Part shown: piece by piece, positions 51,752-61,499 of the stretch
How the letters are laid out: every line of letters starts with the position of its first letter
Position numbering within the stretch: the stretch's first letter is position 1
Assembly (NCBI GenBank): GCA_046155285.1
Contig: JBJXEA010000011.1
Location: 1 to 64,000 of the forward strand
Reading direction: 5' to 3'
DNA length: 64,000 nucleotides
From: CAILHX01 sp046155285
GTDB lineage: Bacteria; Pseudomonadota; Gammaproteobacteria; Burkholderiales; Methylophilaceae
Position numbers and translations under genes: made by a program
The notes under the pieces: generated by a model
Database searches by the model: none
Told to the model about the DNA's origin: nothing
What the model saw: only the letters and a program-made list of their open reading frames with translations

Positions 51752-53769
51752 GCAAAACCTTCATTGCGCTTCCACTCACTGAACACGGCGGGTACAGCGC
51801 GAGTTTGGTCGTCCGGCACTTTTTCTAGTCGTTTGGCTGATTTAACAGTGGTTTGTCCGCCAGCGGTTTTGTCCAACTCGGTAATGGTCTCATCCACTTC
51901 AATCAAAATTTCTTCGCCGTGTTCGTCGCGCTGATATAGGCTGTTACCGCGCTTATCGTGACCCACTTTGTCAATCACCGCCATGAATATGTTATAGGGG
52001 TGAAGTGTGTGGGTGCGCTGCTCTTCAGTTTTCTCCGCTATCGTTTTCTTTTGCAAAATCAAAATTGATGTTTGCACGCCAGTGTGCGGCTGAAAAGTAT
52101 CGGAATCTAAATCAAGGCTGGCGACAATTTTTGCTTCGCCGATTAGCCATTGGCGGATATGTCCCAAGCCCGGTGAGCCAAGAATAGAATCTGGCAATAC
52201 AATCGCCATGCGTCCGCCGGGCTTGAGTAGCTGTAGGCAGCGTTCGATAAATAGTTGTTCTGGCGGGGTTGGTGATAGAACAGCTTTTTTCTTCCATCCA
52301 CCATTCCCCGTTTTTTTGGGGCTTTCCCATCCATGTCCGATGTCGTATTGGTCGAGCGTGTACTCTTCTCTAATGACAATCTGGCTGCCAAATGGTGGAT
52401 TGGTGACAATCACATCAAAATACCCAATGCTATCTTTGTTGCTCAGGAGGGCGGGCGCAATGTTTAGTGACTTTGCCAGCGAGGTTTTGAATTCGGCCTC
52501 CCACATATGCGGTGGCAAGAGTGAATCGGTGCGAAGAATATTTCCACTGCCGTCATTGTTCATTACCATGTTCATTTTTGTCGCTTTAACCAATTCTGGT
52601 GCTATGTCGAAGCCGAAAAATGAAGATTCGGCCATCTCGCCTATTCGCGTTTGCAGCGCCTTCTTTTCATCGTCATTCCATTGATTTTCTGGTTTACCCA
52701 AGTCTTTAGCCCAATCCTGTTTTAATTGGGAAATTACATGGTTCATGGCAGTCACCAAAAATCCACCTGTGCCACAAGCTGGGTCTAGTATTTTTTCATC
52801 TAGCTTGGGATTGAGCATGGCAACTGCCATGTGCATGACATTGCGAGGGGTAAAGAATTGCCCTCGATCTCCTTTCAGATTTGAGCCAACAATTTCCTCA
52901 TAGGCATGACCTTTTAGATCAATGTTGGTTGACAAAAAACTATAGCTTTGCAATTCAGAAACAATTTGTGCCAAGCTGCGTGGGGTAAGCTTGATTTCTT
53001 CGTTCGCGTCAAATATCTGGTGGAATTTTGTTTTAACGCGCTGAAAAATTCCCTCTATGCGCTGTTTGCAGGCGATTTGACCATCTATAGAAATCCGTTC
53101 ACTTGATGCCACGTAAAAATCTAGAGGTTTGGGGATATTTCGCTCATCCTCGATTTTGCAAAAAATGATCTTCAGGAATTCAAAAAATGCATTCTCTTTG
53201 TTGAATCCATCATTTATATGAATCGCCTCATGGCTGCGTCTAAAGGCTAGAAACAAATTGTCACCATCTGCGCGAACCAGCTTGTTACGTTTTGGGCGAT
53301 CAATGTCTTCAGTTGAACCTGACACATCAGGAATGTCGTTAAATTCAATAAATTCCGCTTGTCCTGCGGCATTCTTTAACCTGCGCCACACTTGTCTTTG
53401 CTTACCATTTGTCCAAAGCCCCCATTCACAATTCAGGCAGGCCGACATATAGCTTTTAAGCTGTTCAATACCGTCTTTCTTATCTGATAGAGATACGTTT
53501 TCTTTTTTGCACTCCACAATGACGTGAATGTTTTCTTGTGTTTGGACACACCCATTCAGATAAATAACCACGTCAGCTCTTGGTTTGTTACTACCTAGTT
53601 GCAATGTAACTTCGACCCCAATTCTATCTCTGGGGTATTTCAATTCATTTACCAACCGTTTTTCGAGATTCTGGCGGACATATTCTTCTGGCGTATCAGA
53701 GCGGAATTTTCCAGTGATGAAGTCGCAAATTTTGCCTTCTGGAATTGTTAAATACTGTGGTTCAGTCAT
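51745..53769 (-). CDS. Nuclease-N6-adenine methylase fusion (type I/IIB-like)
   Basis: 674 residues from the ATG at 53769; a TTG at 53796 is also possible and neither has a clear Shine-Dalgarno. The N-terminal 120 residues look like a PD-(D/E)XK nuclease domain of HsdR_N type (PRADVVIYL then VIVECKKEN). The methylase domain has DPACGTGGFLVTAMNHV near 335 and NPPFGSQ near 460. No separate hsdR gene exists nearby. This organisation matches BcgI-like systems, one RM polypeptide plus one specificity subunit. If the nuclease fold is inactive it would be only a type I methylase. Confidence 0.85.
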   Translation of the reverse strand: MTEPQYLTIPEGKICDFITGKFRSDTPEEYVRQNLEKRLVNELKYPRDRIGVEVTLQLGSNKPRADVVIYLNGCVQTQENIHVIVECKKENVSLSDKKDGIEQLKSYMSACLNCEWGLWTNGKQRQVWRRLKNAAGQAEFIEFNDIPDVSGSTEDIDRPKRNKLVRADGDNLFLAFRRSHEAIHINDGFNKENAFFEFLKIIFCKIEDERNIPKPLDFYVASSERISIDGQIACKQRIEGIFQRVKTKFHQIFDANEEIKLTPRSLAQIVSELQSYSFLSTNIDLKGHAYEEIVGSNLKGDRGQFFTPRNVMHMAVAMLNPKLDEKILDPACGTGGFLVTAMNHVISQLKQDWAKDLGKPENQWNDDEKKALQTRIGEMAESSFFGFDIAPELVKATKMNMVMNNDGSGNILRTDSLLPPHMWEAEFKTSLAKSLNIAPALLSNKDSIGYFDVIVTNPPFGSQIVIREEYTLDQYDIGHGWESPKKTGNGGWKKKAVLSPTPPEQLFIERCLQLLKPGGRMAIVLPDSILGSPGLGHIRQWLIGEAKIVASLDLDSDTFQPHTGVQTSILILQKKTIAEKTEEQRTHTLHPYNIFMAVIDKVGHDKRGNSLYQRDEHGEEILIEVDETITELDKTAGGQTTVKSAKRLEKVPDDQTRAVPAVFSEWKRNEGFAW

Positions 53770-53829
53770 TGGATTTAGTGTTTTGATTGTTATCAATTTC
53801 GGCGCATTGCTAATTCGCCCTTGATTGTA

Positions 53830-53848
53830 TTCTACGTTTTTCGTAGAA
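53830..53848. promoter_or_regulatory. Palindromic operator between RM genes and controller
   Basis: TTCTACG (53830-53836), 5-bp T spacer, CGTAGAA (53842-53848), a perfect 7-bp inverted repeat. It lies in the short divergent region between the RM fusion gene and the XRE gene, the place where controller proteins of restriction systems bind. Confidence 0.65.
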
Positions 53849-53866
53849 CTAAAACAAAGCTAATCT

Positions 53867-54214
53867 ATGAATATCGGAGATATGGGCATTCCCACATCTC
53901 CTTCAAAGTTGCTATTTGGTCGTCGCCTGCGTGAAGCAAGGCAACGTGCGGGGATTGCTCAGGACAAGTTAGGCGTGATGATTGGGTTAGATGAGGCAAG
54001 CAGCAGCGCGAGGATGAGCCGTTACGAAAACGGCATCCATGAGCCGCCTTTTCTTTGGGTAGAAAGGTTAGCCGAGGCTTTGGGGGTGCCTACGGCGTAT
54101 TTTTATTGCAGTGATGATCGCCTTGCGGAAATCATACAAGTCTATTCAGCATTACCCGAAATTAAGCAGAAGAAGCTGCATAGTTTGACAACCGGCTTAG
54201 CCAATGAGAACTAA
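53867..54214 (+). CDS. XRE-family controller protein
   Basis: 115 residues. Helix-turn-helix FGRRLREARQRAGIAQDKLGVMIG near residues 17-40 (in parts) and RMSRYENGIHEPPFLWVERLAEALGV near 55-80. The position next to a restriction-modification system and the adjacent palindrome suggest a C-protein that times methylase and nuclease expression. The start could also be the ATG at 53882. Confidence 0.85.
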   Translation: MNIGDMGIPTSPSKLLFGRRLREARQRAGIAQDKLGVMIGLDEASSSARMSRYENGIHEPPFLWVERLAEALGVPTAYFYCSDDRLAEIIQVYSALPEIKQKKLHSLTTGLANEN

Positions 54215-54217
54215 ATA

Positions 54218-54409
54218 TCAAGCAGATTGTGATTCTGCCAATGCCGCCGTCAATTCGCATTCCCGTAAATGGTTGTAACGCGCCATCTCCATCACCACAT
54301 AGCGCGGCACACATTGTACTAAAATAGCCGCTTCCGGCTGATTTCCCAGAGCGACCTTGATGGCGTGGATGCCTTTGGTCTTGAGATCATTGTCGGTAAT
54401 TGTTGTCAT
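54218..54409 (-). CDS. Orphan Phd/YefM-like antitoxin
   Basis: 63 residues from the ATG at 54409. MTTITDNDLKTKGIHAIKVAL and RYVVMEMARYNHLRECELTAAL match small antitoxins of the Phd/YefM group, with an unusual Cys-containing VQCVPRYVV. No toxin gene is adjacent; downstream on its strand is the convergent controller gene. It may be a leftover antitoxin or one that neutralises a toxin elsewhere. Confidence 0.65.
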   Translation of the reverse strand: MTTITDNDLKTKGIHAIKVALGNQPEAAILVQCVPRYVVMEMARYNHLRECELTAALAESQSA

Positions 54410-54438
54410 CATTTCCCTTTCCATAAGAAAAGAAACAA

Positions 54439-56469
54439 CTACGTGACTTCCACCATGCCGTTATGCCGCAACAGCGCATCCAAGCTTGGTTCGCGGCCTC
54501 TAAACGCGACAAATGACTCCATCGCCGGACGACTGCCGCCTTGCGCTAGAATCTCGCGCCAGAACTTTTCGCCCGTAGCCGTATTTAACCCGCCGTTGTC
54601 CTCGAACAGGCTGTAAGCATCTGCCGACAACACTTCTGCCCATTTGTAACTGTAATAACCCGCGGCGTAGCCTCCGGCAAAGATGTGGCCAAAATTGTTG
54701 GGGAAGCGGTTGTAAGCGGGCGGGCGGATGACGGCGACCTCATCACGCACTTCTTCCAGCAATTGCAACGCGGTTTTTTGGCCATGCGCGTCGAATGCGC
54801 TGTGGATCAGCATATCGAACAGTGAAAACTCGACTTGGCGCAAGGTCTGCATCCCCGCTTGAAAGTTCTTGGCGGCAATCATTTTGTCGAACAGCGCGCG
54901 GGGCAAGGGTTCGCCAGAGTCCACATGACTGGTCATGTGTTGTAGCACGTCCCACTCCCAGCAAAAATTTTCCATGAATTGGCTGGGAAGCTCAACGGCA
55001 TCCCACTCCACACCTCGGATGCCGGATACGCCGTAGTCTTCTACTAAAGTCAGCAAATGGTGTAGACCGTGACCGAATTCGTGGAATAGTGTGATGACAT
55101 CATCGTGTGTGAACAACGCGGGTTTGCCGCCGACTGGGGCAGAAAAGTTGCAGGTGAGGTAGGCCACCGGAGCCTCTATTTTATTGGCTTTGCGGCGACG
55201 GGTAATGGCATCATCCATCCACGCGCCACCGCGCTTTTTGTCGCGGGCATACAAATCCAAATAGAACTGGCCGACCAATGCGCCATTTTTAGTGATCTCA
55301 TAAAAACTGGCATCCTTATGCCACACCGCCGTGTCTTTTTTAGAGATTTCAACACCGTACAAAGTGCTAATCACGCGAAATAAGCCTTGTAACACGATAG
55401 GTTCTGGGAAGTATTGCTTCACCTCTTGGTCGGAAAACGCATAGCGCTCCTCGCGCAGTTTTTCGCTGACGTAAGACGCATCCCACGTTTGTAACTCATT
55501 GATTCCAAGCCGCTTGGCGCAAGTGCGTAAATCCGCCATATCCTTTTCAGCAAAAGGTTTGGCACGACGGCTCAAGTCTCGCAAGAAATCTAAAACCTGC
55601 TGCGGGTTATCCGCCATTTTTGCAGCCAGTGAAAGCTCGGCATAATTGGCGTAGTCCAGCAAACTTGCCTCCTCGTGCCGCAATTGCAAAATCTTTTTAA
55701 TCAAGTCGGTGTTGTCCAATTCCGGCTTGCCGAATTCGGCGGCTTTGGTGGCGTAGGCGTAGTAGAGTTTTTCGCGCAAGTCGCGGTTGTCGGCATATTG
55801 CTGCACAGGCAGATAAGACGGGAAATGAAGCGTGATTTTCCAACCCGTTTTGCAATCCTTTTCCGCCGCTTCACGCGCTGTTTGCAGGACATCGGCGGGA
55901 ATTCCCGCCAACTCAGCCTCATTTTCTATAAACAAGGCAAACGCATCGGTACTATCCATCACGTTTTCTTCAAACTTGGTGGTAATAGCGGCGAGCTCTT
56001 CTTGTATCTGCTTGAACCGCGCTTTTTTGTCCTCTGGCAACTCAGCGCCACCTAAACGGAAGTCGCGCAATTCGTTCTCCACAATTTTCTTCCTTGCCCC
56101 GCTCAAGCCCGCAAATTCTGGCTGTGCACGTAAAGCTTTGTAGCGCGCATAGAGCTTTTCGTTCTGCGATAAATCGGCTGAGAACGCGGTGAGTTGCGTC
56201 AGATTTTCGTTATAAGCCTCGCGCAATTCCGGCGTATTCACTACCGAATTAGTATGAGAAACCTGCGACCAAGCCCGCGACAAGCGCTCCGCCGCGTCAT
56301 CCAGCGGCTCGATAAAATTCGCCCAGTTTGGAGTGGTGGTGTCGTTTTCTAAACGCGCAATCAGCGTGCGATATTCGTCCAATAACTGTGTGATGGCAGG
56401 CGTGACTTGCTCCGGCTTGAGTTGATCAAATTGCGGCAAGCCGTCGAAATGGAGAAGAGGGTTGTGCAT
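54439..56469 (-). CDS. prlC: Oligopeptidase A
   Basis: 676 residues from the ATG at 56469 (MHNPLLHFDGLPQFDQLKPEQ); the frame extends to 56670 but that part runs through prmC on the other strand. M3 zinc metallopeptidase motif LFHEFGHGLHHLL near residue 463 and the downstream glutamate. Degrades oligopeptides and cleaved signal peptides in the cytoplasm. Divergent from prmC with an 82-bp gap. Confidence 0.96.
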   Translation of the reverse strand: MHNPLLHFDGLPQFDQLKPEQVTPAITQLLDEYRTLIARLENDTTTPNWANFIEPLDDAAERLSRAWSQVSHTNSVVNTPELREAYNENLTQLTAFSADLSQNEKLYARYKALRAQPEFAGLSGARKKIVENELRDFRLGGAELPEDKKARFKQIQEELAAITTKFEENVMDSTDAFALFIENEAELAGIPADVLQTAREAAEKDCKTGWKITLHFPSYLPVQQYADNRDLREKLYYAYATKAAEFGKPELDNTDLIKKILQLRHEEASLLDYANYAELSLAAKMADNPQQVLDFLRDLSRRAKPFAEKDMADLRTCAKRLGINELQTWDASYVSEKLREERYAFSDQEVKQYFPEPIVLQGLFRVISTLYGVEISKKDTAVWHKDASFYEITKNGALVGQFYLDLYARDKKRGGAWMDDAITRRRKANKIEAPVAYLTCNFSAPVGGKPALFTHDDVITLFHEFGHGLHHLLTLVEDYGVSGIRGVEWDAVELPSQFMENFCWEWDVLQHMTSHVDSGEPLPRALFDKMIAAKNFQAGMQTLRQVEFSLFDMLIHSAFDAHGQKTALQLLEEVRDEVAVIRPPAYNRFPNNFGHIFAGGYAAGYYSYKWAEVLSADAYSLFEDNGGLNTATGEKFWREILAQGGSRPAMESFVAFRGREPSLDALLRHNGMVEVT

Positions 56470-56551
56470 GGCGTGGTTTCCAAAAACTAAATAATGATGA
56501 GGTGAATATGCAGGCGATTGAGTGTTTTCACAAGTGTAAAATGTATGAATT

Positions 56552-57376
56552 ATGCTTATCTCGCAGCAATTACAAACCGCAAAAAAAGCGCTCTCAGGCG
56601 GTGAAGCTAGTATTGACGCACAAGCTTTGATGCGGCACGCCTTGGGTGACGTTTCGCGTGCTTGGCTCATCGTGCATGAGCAAGATGAAATGTCAGCCCA
56701 ACAGCAGGATGATTTTGCAACTTTATTGCAACGCCGCTTGGCGGGCGAACCAATCTCCTACATTCTGGGGATGCGCGAGTTTTATGGTTTGGAGTTCAAG
56801 GTTACGCCAGCCGTGCTGATTCCGCGTCCCGATACGGAAACGCTGGTGGAAACGGCGCTGGGATGCATTCCGCCGCATCGGCCTTGTCGCGTGTTGGATT
56901 TAGGCACGGGCAGCGGGGCGATTGCCATTGCGATTGCGCACTATCGGCCACAGGCTGAGGTGCTGGCGGTAGATACCTCTAGCGCCGCACTCGACATTGC
57001 CAAACACAACACACAAACCCTCAACACGCCCAATGTACGTTTGTTGCAAAGCGATTGGTTTAGCGCATTGCAAGGCGAAAAATTTGACGTGATTGTAAGC
57101 AACCCGCCTTACATTGCGGCGTTCGATTCGCATTTGACAGACTTGGGGTTTGAACCCGCAACGGCACTGATTTCCGGCGCTGATGGACTGGACGACATTC
57201 TCCGCATCGTTGCACAAGCGCCGCAATATCTGAATACAAACGGCTGGCTGCTGTTGGAGCATGGTTATGACCAAGCTTCAGCGGTAGTCAGCTTGCTAGA
57301 GGATGCGGGGTTTACTGCGGTGGGGTCGGTAGCAGACTTGGGTGGGGTGGTGCGGGTGACGCTAGGGCGAAAATGA
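56552..57376 (+). CDS. prmC: Release factor glutamine methyltransferase
   Basis: 274 residues. Methylates the GGQ glutamine of RF1/RF2. SAM motif VLDLGTGSGAIAIAIA near 112 and the substrate motif VSNPPYIAA near 183 are diagnostic. Usually follows prfA; here prfA is not next to it. Confidence 0.96.
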   Translation: MLISQQLQTAKKALSGGEASIDAQALMRHALGDVSRAWLIVHEQDEMSAQQQDDFATLLQRRLAGEPISYILGMREFYGLEFKVTPAVLIPRPDTETLVETALGCIPPHRPCRVLDLGTGSGAIAIAIAHYRPQAEVLAVDTSSAALDIAKHNTQTLNTPNVRLLQSDWFSALQGEKFDVIVSNPPYIAAFDSHLTDLGFEPATALISGADGLDDILRIVAQAPQYLNTNGWLLLEHGYDQASAVVSLLEDAGFTAVGSVADLGGVVRVTLGRK

Positions 57377-57389
57377 TGCTCAACGAAGC

Positions 57390-58589
57390 CTAATCTAAAG
57401 CGCTCGCCCAAAGCTCGTTCAAATTAGCAAAATTCCACACTTTGGGGTCTTCACGGCTAACGATTTTGTCGTTGCACGGCACACGCGATAAATCCAGCAC
57501 TTCTGGTGGAATGTAGCGGCTGGCTTTGGAAGAGAAGAAAATTTTGATCTTGGGCGTGGTAAGCGATTTTTTGCTTTGGTCTATGACCACCGCCAAGCGC
57601 CCAGACTCCAAGCGCACCAAAGAACCTATCGGGTAGATGCCTATGCTTTTGACGAAACTTTGGAAGATAGTCTCGTCAAAATGACCTTGCCACGTAGCCA
57701 TGCGTTTCAGCGATTCGGAAGGATCCCAGCCTTCTTTGTACGGACGGTTGGAGGTGATCGCATCGTATACGTCACACACCGCGCCCATTCTGGCGAGCTG
57801 GCTGATTTGGCCGTTGATAAGCTTGTCGGGATAACCACCGCCACCTATTTTTTCATGATGATGCCGTGCTACATCCAGCGCGGATTCTGGTGCACCTTTG
57901 GCTTCTAGCAATATGTTATAGCCCGCCATGGGGTGGCCTTGGATAATGATGAACTCTTCAGGTGTGAGTTTGCCGGGCTTGTCTAATACTTCTGTCGGAA
58001 TCGCCATTTTTCCGATGTCGTGCAGCAAGCCTGCGACTCCGGCTTGGCGCGTGGTTTCTTTGTCTAACCCTAACTGCTTGGACAAAGAAACCATCAGCGC
58101 ACATACCGCCACCGAGTGCATATAGGTGTAGTCATCTTTGGTTTTGAGCCGCGCCAAACTGATGAGGGCGCTGGGGTTGCGCATGACCGAGGCAGAAATT
58201 TCTTCCACCATCGCCACCGCTTCGGTGGCATCCATGGTTTTGCCCATACGCACTTCGTGAAACATGGAACTCACCGCATCTTTAGCCTTGGCGCAGATTT
58301 TGGTGGCCTGCTCCATTTCATGCTCGATGCTGACTTCAACTGGCTTTGGGATTGGTTTTGGCGCAGAAACTACTGGTTTGACCACTTTGGGCTGCGGCAC
58401 TTCTATATCCAGCCCTTTATCAGTGTCTATCACGACCTCCTCGATGTGGCTATCGAGGATGGTCTTAATAGTGGCTTGGTCTTTGATTTCAAACTTGCTT
58501 TGCCAAAACGGATGCTGCATCCACGAGCCGCACAGCTCATGTAAATACATGCCTATGCGTAATTCTTTAGCAGGGATGCGCTTGTGCAT
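57390..58589 (-). CDS. HD-GYP cyclic-di-GMP phosphodiesterase
   Basis: 399 residues. N-terminal DUF3391-like region (RIPAKELRIGMYLHELCGSWMQHPFW) followed by an HD-GYP domain: HSVAVCALMVSLSKQLG, HDIGKMAIPTEVLDKPG near 190 and HHEKIGGGGYPD near 245. The GYP motif is present, so it should hydrolyse c-di-GMP. May regulate motility or biofilm. It lies just downstream of metK on the same strand, 8 bp gap. Confidence 0.93.
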   Translation of the reverse strand: MHKRIPAKELRIGMYLHELCGSWMQHPFWQSKFEIKDQATIKTILDSHIEEVVIDTDKGLDIEVPQPKVVKPVVSAPKPIPKPVEVSIEHEMEQATKICAKAKDAVSSMFHEVRMGKTMDATEAVAMVEEISASVMRNPSALISLARLKTKDDYTYMHSVAVCALMVSLSKQLGLDKETTRQAGVAGLLHDIGKMAIPTEVLDKPGKLTPEEFIIIQGHPMAGYNILLEAKGAPESALDVARHHHEKIGGGGYPDKLINGQISQLARMGAVCDVYDAITSNRPYKEGWDPSESLKRMATWQGHFDETIFQSFVKSIGIYPIGSLVRLESGRLAVVIDQSKKSLTTPKIKIFFSSKASRYIPPEVLDLSRVPCNDKIVSREDPKVWNFANLNELWASALD

Positions 58590-58597
58590 GGGACGGG

Positions 58598-59761
58598 CTA
58601 AACGCCGGCAGACGACCTCAGAACAGAAGCTTTGTCAGTAGCTTCCCAGGTAAATTCTGGCTCATCACGACCAAAATGGCCGTAAGCTGCGGTTTTTTGA
58701 TAAATCGGACGTAGTAGATCCAACATCTGCACGATACCTTTAGGACGCAAGTCAAAATTCGCCAACACCAACTCGGTGAGCTTTTCGTTAGACACTTTAC
58801 CCGTGCCATAAGTGTCCACCATCACACTGGTGGGTTTTGCCACACCGATAGCGTAACTCACTTGCACCATGCACTTAGATGCTAATCCGGCAGCGACTAT
58901 ATTTTTTGCGACATACCTTGCCGCATAAGCCGCAGAGCGGTCAACTTTGGATGGGTCTTTGCCGGAGAACGCGCCACCGCCGTGGGGAGCCGCACCGCCG
59001 TAGGTATCCACAATAATTTTGCGCCCAGTTAGGCCGCAATCGCCTTGTGGGCCGCCGATGACGAATCGACCAGTTGGGTTCACCAGAAAATTGATTTCGC
59101 CCTTGATGAGTTCTTTCGGCAGCACTGGCTTGATGATGTCTTCAATCACTGCTTCGCGTATGGATTCCAGCGAAATATCGGGCGAATGCTGAGTAGAAAC
59201 CACCACGGTATCAATAGACAGCGGCTTGCCATCCACATAGCGTATCGTCACTTGCGATTTTGCATCAGGACGCAGCCAAGGCAGGCGGCCATCCTTACGC
59301 AATTGCGATTGGCGCTCCATCAGGCGATGCGCCAGATAAATCGGCAGCGGCATCAAACTCGGCGTTTCGTCGCAAGCGTAGCCAAACATCAGGCCTTGGT
59401 CACCCGCGCCTTGATTCAAATAGTCGTCAGAGGCGCGATCCACGCCCTGTGCAATGTCCGGGGATTGTTTGTCATACGCCACCAATACCGCGCAGCCTTT
59501 GTAATCAATGCCGTAATCAGTGTTGTCATAACCGATGCGTTTAATGGTGTCACGCGCCACTTGGATGTAATCCACATTTGCGGTGGTGGTGATTTCACCA
59601 GCCAGCACCACCAAACCCGTATTGGTCAGGGTCTCGGCGGCCACGCGCGAATATTTGTCTTGCGCCAAAATGGCATCGAGAATGGCATCGGAAATCTGGT
59701 CAGAAACCTTGTCTGGATGGCCTTCAGAAACGGATTCAGAGGTAAAAAGATAGTCGCTCAT
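58598..59761 (-). CDS. metK: S-adenosylmethionine synthase
   Basis: 387 residues. FTSESVSEGHPDKVSDQISDA at the N-terminus (in parts), GAGDQGLMFGYA near 118, and GGGAFSGKDPSKVDRSAAY near 262 are all characteristic. Makes SAM from methionine and ATP. No SAM riboswitch seen upstream. Divergent from the lipid A acyltransferase gene. Confidence 0.98.
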   Translation of the reverse strand: MSDYLFTSESVSEGHPDKVSDQISDAILDAILAQDKYSRVAAETLTNTGLVVLAGEITTTANVDYIQVARDTIKRIGYDNTDYGIDYKGCAVLVAYDKQSPDIAQGVDRASDDYLNQGAGDQGLMFGYACDETPSLMPLPIYLAHRLMERQSQLRKDGRLPWLRPDAKSQVTIRYVDGKPLSIDTVVVSTQHSPDISLESIREAVIEDIIKPVLPKELIKGEINFLVNPTGRFVIGGPQGDCGLTGRKIIVDTYGGAAPHGGGAFSGKDPSKVDRSAAYAARYVAKNIVAAGLASKCMVQVSYAIGVAKPTSVMVDTYGTGKVSNEKLTELVLANFDLRPKGIVQMLDLLRPIYQKTAAYGHFGRDEPEFTWEATDKASVLRSSAGV

Positions 59762-59830
59762 TTATTAAATCGTCTGGTGTGTAAAGGGCTGCTAGAATAA
59801 CAAAATTCATGTCCATTAAGAAGCAAAATA

Positions 59831-60661
59831 GTGCTAATTCGTTTGTTACGTTTGTTTGCCCGCCTCCCACTTTCGGTGAATCATTTCTTCGGTATCTTGG
59901 TGGGCTGGATTATGTATCTCACATCACCCAGCTACGCCGCTAGGCTACGCGACAATCTACGCGCCAGCGGCACTTTTGCTGGCGTTGCCGCGTATAAAAA
60001 AATGCTGCATCACAACATTGCCGAAACCGGCAAAAGCGTGAGCGAAGCCTTCGCCATTTGGTTTCGCCCGCAGCAAGAGGTGCTGGAATGGGTACGCGCC
60101 TGCCACGGCTGGCAACACGTAGAAGACGCCCTCGCCGCCAAACGCGGCATCATCTTCCTTACCCCGCACCTAGGCTGCTTTGAAATTACCGCGCAGTATT
60201 ATGCCGCCAACTATCCCATCAGCGTACTCTACCGTCCACCACGTAAAACTTGGCTGGAACCCTTGATCCACGAAGGCCGCGCCCGTACCAAAATCAAACT
60301 AGCACCGACAAATCTGCAAGGGGTGAAAGGTTTGCTCAAGGCGCTGAAAAGTGGCGAGGCAATCGGCATTCTGCCAGACCAAGTCCCCAGCGCTGGCGAA
60401 GGCGAATGGCAAGACTTTTTTGGCCGTCCCGCTTATACCATGACCTTGGTTAATCGGCTGGCGCAATCCACCGGTGCTCAAGTGCTGCTGGCCTATGGTG
60501 AGCGGCTGGCGGATGGTACGGGATATGTCATTCACATTGAACCCAGCACGATCGAGAACGGCTTGAATGCCTCACTTGAATCTTTAATCCGGCGCTGCCC
60601 GGAGCAATATCTGTGGGCTTATAATCGCTATAAAACCCCGCGCGGAGTCACCAAACCATGA
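59831..60661 (+). CDS. Lipid A biosynthesis acyltransferase (LpxL/HtrB family)
   Basis: 276 residues, GTG start. Single N-terminal membrane anchor (LPLSVNHFFGILVGWIMYL), catalytic HLGCFE (H-x4-E) in IIFLTPHLGCFEITAQYY near 110, and GIGILPDQVPSAGEG-type motif (AIGILPDQVPSAGEGEW near 178). Adds a secondary acyl chain to lipid A at the inner membrane. Start of a tight operon with dapF; the two overlap by 4 bases. Confidence 0.9.
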   Translation: MLIRLLRLFARLPLSVNHFFGILVGWIMYLTSPSYAARLRDNLRASGTFAGVAAYKKMLHHNIAETGKSVSEAFAIWFRPQQEVLEWVRACHGWQHVEDALAAKRGIIFLTPHLGCFEITAQYYAANYPISVLYRPPRKTWLEPLIHEGRARTKIKLAPTNLQGVKGLLKALKSGEAIGILPDQVPSAGEGEWQDFFGRPAYTMTLVNRLAQSTGAQVLLAYGERLADGTGYVIHIEPSTIENGLNASLESLIRRCPEQYLWAYNRYKTPRGVTKP

Positions 60662-61488
60662 AACTACCATTCACCAAAATGCACGGCGCAGGCAACGATT
60701 TTGTGGTGCTGGACGGCATCAACCAAATTTTTAGCCTGACCACCGAGCAAATCCGCCACATTGCCGACCGCCATTTTGGCGTTGGGTGCGATCAGTTGTT
60801 GCTGGTGGAAAAAGCCAGCGTGGCCGATGCCGATTTTCGCTATCGCATCTTTAATGCCGACGGCGGCGAGGTGGAGCAGTGCGGCAACGGCGCACGTTGT
60901 TTTGTGCGTTTTGTGCATGATGTTGGTTTGACGCAAAAAACTGAAATTCGCGTGCAAACTATGTGTGGCATGATTACGCTCAAGCTGGAGGCCGATGACA
61001 CGGTCACTGTCAACATGGGTGCGCCGTGCTTTGCGCCGGAGAAAATTCCGTTTTTGGCAAATTCACAGGCGTTGACTTATGCTTTGCCGCTAGGAAATCA
61101 AGCCGTGGAAATCGGCGCGTTATCTATGGGAAATCCTCATGCGGTGCAGGTGGTGAGTGACGTGGAATCCGCGCCAGTGTTGGTACAAGGCGCAGAAATT
61201 GAGCGTCACACGCAATTTCCTCAGCGGGTCAACGCAGGCTTTATGCAAGTGATGAATCGCCAACACATCAAGCTTAGAGTTTATGAACGCGGCGCAGGTG
61301 AAACCTTGGCTTGCGGCACGGGCGCTTGTGCTGCGGTGGTGCATGGCATTCAGCTTGGGCTGCTGGATTCGCCAGTCAAGGTCAGCGCACGCGGCGGTGA
61401 GTTGAACATCGCCTGGGCGGGGGACGAGCAGCCGGTGATGATGAGCGGCGCGGCGGTGGTAGTATTCAAAGGTGAAATCAATGTTTAA
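60658..61488 (+). CDS. dapF: Diaminopimelate epimerase
   Basis: Interconverts LL- and meso-diaminopimelate for peptidoglycan and lysine. 276 residues. The two catalytic cysteines are in EQCGNGARCF near 73 and ERGAGETLACGTGACA near 221. Start KMHGAGNDFVVLDG typical. Operon with DUF484 and xerC. Confidence 0.98.
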   Translation: MKLPFTKMHGAGNDFVVLDGINQIFSLTTEQIRHIADRHFGVGCDQLLLVEKASVADADFRYRIFNADGGEVEQCGNGARCFVRFVHDVGLTQKTEIRVQTMCGMITLKLEADDTVTVNMGAPCFAPEKIPFLANSQALTYALPLGNQAVEIGALSMGNPHAVQVVSDVESAPVLVQGAEIERHTQFPQRVNAGFMQVMNRQHIKLRVYERGAGETLACGTGACAAVVHGIQLGLLDSPVKVSARGGELNIAWAGDEQPVMMSGAAVVVFKGEINV

Positions 61489-61499
61489 GGGACAAAATA

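Noticed and set aside
59045..59800. 251-codon frame opposite metK
   Set aside because: metK is certain on the other strand; the antisense frame is His/Arg-rich noise.
59762..59830. SAM riboswitch before metK
   Set aside because: Only 69 bp between divergent starts and no aptamer-like structure is visible.
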